This document shows positions 59,582-64,000 of a stretch of DNA of 64,000 nt, one piece after another. The notes below the pieces were generated by a model. That model was given only the letters and a program-made list of their open reading frames with translations, did not search any database and was not told the origin of the DNA. The position numbers were made by a program, and so were the translations under genes. The stretch is from Hyphomicrobiales bacterium. GTDB taxonomy: Bacteria; Pseudomonadota; Alphaproteobacteria; Rhizobiales; Rhizobiaceae. Location of the stretch: assembly GCA_900466945.1 (NCBI GenBank), contig UBNV01000010.1, positions 62,001-126,000 of the forward strand. Direction: 5' to 3'. How positions within the stretch are numbered: position 1 is the first letter of the stretch; each line of letters starts with the position of its first letter.

Positions 59582-60687
59582 ACAACCATGTTTCGCCAAG
59601 CGATCTTTCCGATCACGAGCCGACCGTCGAGGAGCGCATGGCCGGGGTCAGCGATACGACCCGCAGCGCGCTCGTCTCCACGATGCTGACACCTCGCTTC
59701 TACACCACCGATTTCGAAGAGATGGACAAGATCAATGTCGAGCCTGTCAGGGCCGAATGGGACGTCCTGATCGCCCAGATGAAGAGCGACCCTAACCGGG
59801 GACATTTCAAGCGCAATGAACAGTGGGACGATATCGACATCGAAGGGCTGCCGGACGATCTTCGCGAGGAGTTCATCGATTTCCTCGTCTCCTCGCTCAC
59901 CTCCGAGTTCTCGGGCTGCGTGCTCTACAAGGAGATGAAGCGGCGCGGCAAGAACCAGGAGATCTGCGAGCTCTTCGGCTATATGAGCCGGGACGAGTCC
60001 CGCCATGCCGGTTTCATCAACGATGCGCTGAAGGAATTTGGCATCGGCGTGAACATGGGCTTCCTGGCGAAGGCCAAGAAATACACCTTCTTCAAGCCGA
60101 AATTTATCTACTACGCGACCTATCTGTCCGAGAAGATCGGCTATGCCCGCTACATCACCATCTTCCGGCATCTCGAAAAGCATCCGGACAAGCGATTCCA
60201 CCCGATCTTCAAGTGGTTCCGCGAATGGTGCAATGACGAGTTCTCCCACGGCGAGGCTTTCTCGCTGATCATCCGCTCCGACAAGCGGCTGATGGAGGGC
60301 ATGAACAAGTACTGGATCAAGTTCTTCTTGCTTGCGGTCTTTGCCACCATGTATGTCCGCGACCATATGCGGCCCGCCTTCCACAAGGGTCTCGGCGTCG
60401 ATATCGACGACTACGACATGAAAGTCTTCCGGCTCACGAGCGAGATCTCGCGCCAGTGCTTTCCGCTCGTGCTCGATCTGGACAATCCGGCCCTGCACGA
60501 AGGCTTCCGCCGGATGGAGCGCATCAACCGCAAGGTTATGGCGGCCAATGAAAAGGGTGGCCTGTCGGGCAAGATCGCCAAAGGCTTCTGGTCGGCGGCA
60601 GCGGCGGTCAATTTTGTCCGGATGTATCTGATTCCAACGAAATCCAACGCCATCCCCGCCACGTCCCGCCTTCAGCCGGTCTGGTGA
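59578..60687 (+). CDS. acsF: Aerobic Mg-protoporphyrin IX monomethyl ester oxidative cyclase
   Basis: A 369-residue di-iron monooxygenase that forms the fifth ring of bacteriochlorophyll using O2. Iron ligands are in SLTSEFSGCVLYKE (about residue 109), MSRDESRHAGF (about 138-145) and WCNDEFSHGEAF (about 220). ATG 59578 overlaps the upstream ORF by 4 bp. No anaerobic bchE is seen in this window, fitting an aerobic phototroph. Confidence 0.95.
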   Translation: MNNHVSPSDLSDHEPTVEERMAGVSDTTRSALVSTMLTPRFYTTDFEEMDKINVEPVRAEWDVLIAQMKSDPNRGHFKRNEQWDDIDIEGLPDDLREEFIDFLVSSLTSEFSGCVLYKEMKRRGKNQEICELFGYMSRDESRHAGFINDALKEFGIGVNMGFLAKAKKYTFFKPKFIYYATYLSEKIGYARYITIFRHLEKHPDKRFHPIFKWFREWCNDEFSHGEAFSLIIRSDKRLMEGMNKYWIKFFLLAVFATMYVRDHMRPAFHKGLGVDIDDYDMKVFRLTSEISRQCFPLVLDLDNPALHEGFRRMERINRKVMAANEKGGLSGKIAKGFWSAAAAVNFVRMYLIPTKSNAIPATSRLQPVW

Positions 60688-60697
60688 GGAGATTGCC

Positions 60698-61597
60698 ATG
60701 ACCTTCACGCACCCGCTCGCTGTCGTTCTGGTTGCCATCTCCGTGTGGTGGCTTTCGACCGGGCTGGTGCTGGCCATGGTCAACCGTTCCGACGGGCCGC
60801 GGGGCAGGGGTCTTGTTCTGATGGGCCTGATGACCATCGTCGGAGCATTCGGCTTTGTCTTGATGCTCTACGGCGCCCGGGAGCCGACGGTCCTTGGATC
60901 CTATGCTGGTTTCTTCGGCGCCCTGCTTGTCTGGGCATGGCATGAGGCAGCATTCCTGACGGGTATACTGACAGGGCGACGCACGGGTGAGTGCCCGCCG
61001 GGACTGACGGGGTTCAGCCGTTTTCGCGCCGCCTGGGAGGCAGTCAGCGATCACGAGATTGCCATTCTGGTGACTGCGATTGCCCTCTGGCTATCGCTCG
61101 AAGGCTCCGTCAACCTCTTCGGGCTTGCTGCTTTCGGGCTGCTCTGGGGCATGCGAATCTCGGCCAAGCTTGTCATTTTCCTCGGCGCGCCGCATGCCGT
61201 CAGCGACTTGATGCCGAAGGGCATCCGGCACCTGAAGAGCTATTTCAAGACGGACCGATTGACGCCGCTGTTTCCCATCTTTTTGGCGATCGCGGCAGGC
61301 CTGTTCGCCATCCTCATTGTGGGAGCAAACCGCGCAACCCACGCGCATTCCGTCGTCGGCCATACGCTGCTCGCCACGTTCATGGCGCTTGCCATTATCG
61401 AACACCTGGTCCTCGTGCTTCCCATTTCCGACACGGCGCTCTGGCGCTGGGCAATGGCAAAACAGGAACGGGCCAAACTTGCCATTCGCCCTGCGGCGGA
61501 CGGTGTCGCCGCACTCAAGGAGGGTGGGCCTGTGTCCGTGCCACGCACCTCCTGGACAGCAATTGCAAAAGACACGATCGGGAAGAGGAAAGACTGA
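60698..61597 (+). CDS. puhE: Putative photosynthetic complex assembly protein PuhE
   Basis: A 299-residue membrane protein with about seven hydrophobic helices (for example [21 protein letters not shown] and [18 protein letters not shown]) and the family segment [17 protein letters not shown] (about residues 77-93). PuhE lies between acsF and hemA in many clusters and influences bacteriochlorophyll or reaction-centre assembly. Its stop shares a base with the hemA start. Confidence 0.9.
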   Translation: MTFTHPLAVVLVAISVWWLSTGLVLAMVNRSDGPRGRGLVLMGLMTIVGAFGFVLMLYGAREPTVLGSYAGFFGALLVWAWHEAAFLTGILTGRRTGECPPGLTGFSRFRAAWEAVSDHEIAILVTAIALWLSLEGSVNLFGLAAFGLLWGMRISAKLVIFLGAPHAVSDLMPKGIRHLKSYFKTDRLTPLFPIFLAIAAGLFAILIVGANRATHAHSVVGHTLLATFMALAIIEHLVLVLPISDTALWRWAMAKQERAKLAIRPAADGVAALKEGGPVSVPRTSWTAIAKDTIGKRKD

Positions 61598-62814
61598 TGA
61601 CTGTTTTCCAGCACATGGAAGAGGCGCTCGCGGGCTTGCACACTGCCGGCAACTACCGCGTATTCGCGGATCTGGAGCGTCACTGCTCGGCCTTTCCGAA
61701 AGCCGCGTTTCATAATGGTGACGGGACGGCCCGCGAGGTCACCGTCTGGTGCTCGAATGATTATCTCGGCATGGGCCAGAACCCGCTCGTGACCGAGCGC
61801 ATGATCGAGGTCATCCGCAAGTGCGGCGCCGGTGCTGGCGGCACGCGCAACATTTCCGGCACCAATCACTATCACGTCCTGCTCGAGCAGGAGCTCGCTG
61901 ACCTGCATGGCAAGGAAGGTGCGTTGATCTTCACCTCGGGTTACGTCTCGAACTGGGCAGCGCTCGGCACGCTGCTCGCAAAGATCCCAGGCATCATCTG
62001 CTATTCTGACTCGCTCAATCACGCCTCGATGATCGAGGGCATTCGCCATTCCCGCTGCATCAAGCGGCAGTTCCGGCATAACGACTACAAGCACCTGCGC
62101 GAGCTGATGGCAGCCGACGATCCGGCCGCGCCGAAGCTTGTCGCTTTCGAGAGCGTCTATTCGATGGATGGCGACATCTCGCCGATCAAGGAGATCTGCG
62201 ATGTCGCCGATCAGTTCGGTGCGATCACCTATCTCGACGAAGTGCATGCGGTCGGCATGTATGGGCCGCGCGGCGGCGGTGTCGCCGAGCGCGAAGGCCT
62301 GATGGACAGACTGACTGTCATCGAGGGCACGCTCGGCAAGGCCTTTGGCGTGATGGGCGGTTACATCACGGGTCCCGCCGTGCTCGTCGACTTTGTCCGA
62401 TCCTTCGCTTCGGGTTTCATATTCACGACCGCGATCCCGCCGGCACTGGCGGCAGCGGCAACTGCGTCGATCCGTCATCTCAAGGAAAGCAGCTTCGAGC
62501 GCCATATGCATCAATCAACCGTCGCGAAGGTGCGGCGTGCGCTGGATGTTCGAGGCATTCCGCATATGCACAATCCCAGTCATATCGTGCCCGTCATGGT
62601 CGGCAATGCGGCGAAGTGCAAATGGATCTCGGACGTGCTGCTCGACGATTTCGGCATCTATGTGCAGCCCATCAACTATCCGACTGTGCCTGTCGGCAAG
62701 GAACGCCTGCGGATTACGCCGACGCCGCTGCACAGCGACGCTGATATCGAGCATCTGGCCGAAGCGCTCTGTTCGCTCTGGTCACAATGTGCTCTTGCAA
62801 GGGCGGTTGCGTAG
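61597..62814 (+). CDS. hemA: 5-aminolevulinate synthase
   Basis: A 405-residue PLP enzyme condensing glycine and succinyl-CoA, the first committed step of tetrapyrrole synthesis in alphaproteobacteria. The PLP lysine is in [16 protein letters not shown] (about K248), cofactor Asp in [12 protein letters not shown] (about 212) and the entry motif [13 protein letters not shown] (about residues 50-62). ATG 61597 shares one base with the puhE stop (TGATG) and follows GGAAGAGGAAAG. A cluster-linked copy would raise supply for bacteriochlorophyll; another hemA may exist. Confidence 0.96.
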   Translation: MTVFQHMEEALAGLHTAGNYRVFADLERHCSAFPKAAFHNGDGTAREVTVWCSNDYLGMGQNPLVTERMIEVIRKCGAGAGGTRNISGTNHYHVLLEQELADLHGKEGALIFTSGYVSNWAALGTLLAKIPGIICYSDSLNHASMIEGIRHSRCIKRQFRHNDYKHLRELMAADDPAAPKLVAFESVYSMDGDISPIKEICDVADQFGAITYLDEVHAVGMYGPRGGGVAEREGLMDRLTVIEGTLGKAFGVMGGYITGPAVLVDFVRSFASGFIFTTAIPPALAAAATASIRHLKESSFERHMHQSTVAKVRRALDVRGIPHMHNPSHIVPVMVGNAAKCKWISDVLLDDFGIYVQPINYPTVPVGKERLRITPTPLHSDADIEHLAEALCSLWSQCALARAVA

Positions 62815-62867
62815 TCGGGGCAAAGGCCGTATCGGCAAGCTCTGGGATCTGTGTGGAACCGGACAGG

Positions 62868-63401
62868 ATGACCGAAAGCATTTATATCCCGGCGATCGCC
62901 GGTGACGGGTCGCTTTATCCGATTGAGAAGATGCAGGCGCATCTCGACGGTCAGCTGCATCTTGCCGTGTCGGTCTTCGTGTTCGACGGCGATCTGCTGC
63001 TGATCCAGAAGCGCGCGTCGAACAAGTATCATTGCGCCGGCCTTTGGGCCAATACCTGCTGCACGCATCCACACTGGGACGAGACCGTCGAACATTGCGC
63101 CGAGCGGCGCCTGACCGAGGAGCTCGGCTTCACCGTGCCGCTCACGCGCCACCAGACAGTGGAATACGCAGCGGATGTCGGGCAGGGGCTGAAGGAGCAT
63201 GAACGCGTAACGTTGTTCAGCGCCCAGGTCGACAAACGGACGCTTCGGATCGAACCTGTCGAGGCCGAGGTCGAGGATGTCCGCTGGATTGCGCCGGTTG
63301 CGCTCCGCAAAGAGGTGCAGGAGCGCCCGCAGGACTTCACGCCCTGGTTTCGGATCTATCTACAACGCTTCCCTGGCTTGAGCTTCTTGGAAGCGGCCTG
63401 A
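62868..63401 (+). CDS. idi: Isopentenyl-diphosphate delta-isomerase, type I
   Basis: A 177-residue Nudix-fold enzyme converting IPP to DMAPP for carotenoid and phytyl synthesis. The active Cys motif NTCCTHPHW spans residues 62-70, the Nudix-like helix CAERRLTEELGF lies at 77-88, and catalytic Glu in LKEHERVTLF (about 110). ATG 62868 follows GGACAGG; in-frame codons run back into hemA but lack a start signal. Last gene of the plus-strand unit, 53 bp after hemA. Confidence 0.93.
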   Translation: MTESIYIPAIAGDGSLYPIEKMQAHLDGQLHLAVSVFVFDGDLLLIQKRASNKYHCAGLWANTCCTHPHWDETVEHCAERRLTEELGFTVPLTRHQTVEYAADVGQGLKEHERVTLFSAQVDKRTLRIEPVEAEVEDVRWIAPVALRKEVQERPQDFTPWFRIYLQRFPGLSFLEAA

Positions 63402-63524
63402 AGACGAGCGTCAATCCTCCCAAATCCAAACGCTAATCCATCGGCGTCGGCCACAAACCGGCAGCGCCATTCTTGGCGCGCGGTCTTTAAAAAGCTTGCA
63501 GAATGCAGGACGGCACACAGCAAG

Positions 63525-63548
63525 AAGGGGAGCCCGAGAGCTCCCCTT
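63525..63548 (-). terminator. Stem-loop terminator between idi and pufC
   Basis: Perfect 9-bp stem AAGGGGAGC (63525-63533) / GCTCCCCTT (63540-63548) with a 6-nt loop between convergent idi and pufC. On the minus strand it is followed by CTTGCTG, a weak T-rich tail, so it likely ends the puf transcript and may act in both directions. Confidence 0.7.
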
Positions 63549-63609
63549 CCCGTTGCGGCCCGCCTTGGGAGGCCGTTACTCTGCCGGCGGGCGGGTCCGC
63601 CGCAATCGG

Positions 63610-64000
63610 CTAGGGTGTCGCTGGAGCCGCCGGTGGCGTGACAACGGTTGGGTCAGCCGGCGGCGTAGCGGGCGCCGGATCTGCCGGTGGTGTGGCCACC
63701 GCAGGTTCAGCCGGGGGCGTGGCAGCCTGTCCCGCAGGTGCCATGACCTGTGTGATGCCGGGCTGGTAGGTGGTGAAGTCCGGAACTTCCATGGGCCCCT
63801 TTTTCACCAGCGAGTCAGCATAGGCCTGCAGCATCGAGACGCCATTCAGGGGCTTCTGGACGCCCGCATGGCAGGTGCCGCAACCAACCTTGAAGACGTC
63901 GCCTTCGGGTCCCTTTCGGGTTGCCGGGAAGACCGGCGTCAGGCCGACTATGTAGTTGGCATTGATGTCACGTACCAGTCTGATCCCGTGCCAGGCGGTT
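63610..64000 (-). CDS. pufC: Photosynthetic reaction centre cytochrome c subunit, C-terminal part (partial)
   Basis: The last 129 codons of pufC enter from the right edge. The sequence includes [20 protein letters not shown] and the fourth haem motif C-G-T-C-H followed by [12 protein letters not shown], typical of the tetrahaem subunit that re-reduces the special pair. The protein ends in a Pro/Ala-rich tail of about 45 residues made of near-repeats of ATPPADPA. The N-terminus and the rest of puf are outside the window. Transcribed toward idi. Confidence 0.92.
   Translation of the reverse strand, partial: TAWHGIRLVRDINANYIVGLTPVFPATRKGPEGDVFKVGCGTCHAGVQKPLNGVSMLQAYADSLVKKGPMEVPDFTTYQPGITQVMAPAGQAATPPAEPAVATPPADPAPATPPADPTVVTPPAAPATP
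63623..63730. repeat. 27-bp tandem repeat, four units, in the pufC 3' end
   Basis: Four degenerate 27-bp units at 63623-63649, 63650-63676, 63677-63703 and 63704-63730 share GG-x3-GCCGG-type starts and GGCGT centres. They encode nine-residue repeats of the form TPPA(E/D/A)PAxx in the PufC tail. Being in frame, they can change number without frameshift. Confidence 0.75.

Noticed and set aside
59578..60687. Whether acsF could be the anaerobic cyclase bchE
   Set aside because: No radical-SAM CxxxCxxC motif is present; EFSG and DESRH di-iron ligands identify AcsF.
63623..63730. CRISPR-like array from the regular 27-bp units
   Set aside because: The units are directly adjacent without spacers and code in frame for the PufC tail, so they are a coding tandem repeat.

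Overview
The window comes from an alphaproteobacterium, most likely a member of the Hyphomicrobiales close to Rhizobiaceae. The evidence is a rhizobial-type rhaD/rhaI pair, a glnT-glxDCB cluster, many sugar ABC systems with LacI regulators, and proteins of rhizobial type throughout. The right-hand third is a large part of a photosynthesis gene cluster of an aerobic anoxygenic phototroph: it has the oxygen-dependent cyclase AcsF, dark-operative protochlorophyllide reductase BchNBL, the PpsR/AerR regulator pair and the puh genes. The taxonomic call is inference from protein character; no rRNA lies in the window.

Left, 1-20.5 kb: carbohydrate and aromatic uptake. The tail of rhaD and all of rhaI (L-rhamnose catabolism) come first. 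Two divergent sugar-type ABC loci follow. The minus-strand operon (4346-1546) has an ATPase, a permease and a LacI regulator but no binding protein. The plus-strand operon (4500-13155) has an NAD-dependent epimerase, two binding proteins, a double ATPase, a permease and then a Rieske oxygenase, GntR regulator and ferredoxin-type reductase resembling vanA-vanR-vanB. A third system (13177-20496) has a divergent LacI regulator, an oxidoreductase, an isomerase/epimerase and a complete CUT1 ABC transporter.

Middle, 20.5-36.4 kb: nitrogen, TRAP and monooxygenase genes. There is a type III glutamine synthetase with GlxD, GlxC and GlxB (an N-methylglutamate-synthase-like set) and an XRE-cupin regulator. 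A YeiH-family exporter and a TRAP transporter (DctPMQ) come next. An SsuD-like flavin monooxygenase, an aldo/keto reductase and a flavin reductase form a tight operon, with a divergent GntR regulator, a Gfo/Idh/MocA oxidoreductase and a lone treZ beyond it.

Right, 36.4-64 kb: photosynthesis. An AerR-like cobalamin protein, dxs, a cytochrome c2-like gene and tspO lead into the minus-strand block bchG, Bch2-type carrier, bchP and a small membrane ORF. Then come aerR-ppsR on the minus strand and, divergently, one long plus-strand unit bchFNBHLM-lhaA-puhABC-orf-acsF-puhE-hemA-idi. Most junctions in that unit overlap by 4 bp. The C-terminal end of pufC enters from the right on the minus strand, so the puf operon lies beyond the window. 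TGT-N12-ACA boxes (PpsR type) sit before dxs, between the cytochrome and tspO, and before bchG, with near-matches before bchF, which suggests one redox/light regulon. Genes for Mg-chelatase D/I, BchXYZ, BchC, crt and puf L/M/A/B are not in this window.

No gap between genes exceeds about 210 bases. I found no tRNA, rRNA, CRISPR array or insertion sequence.
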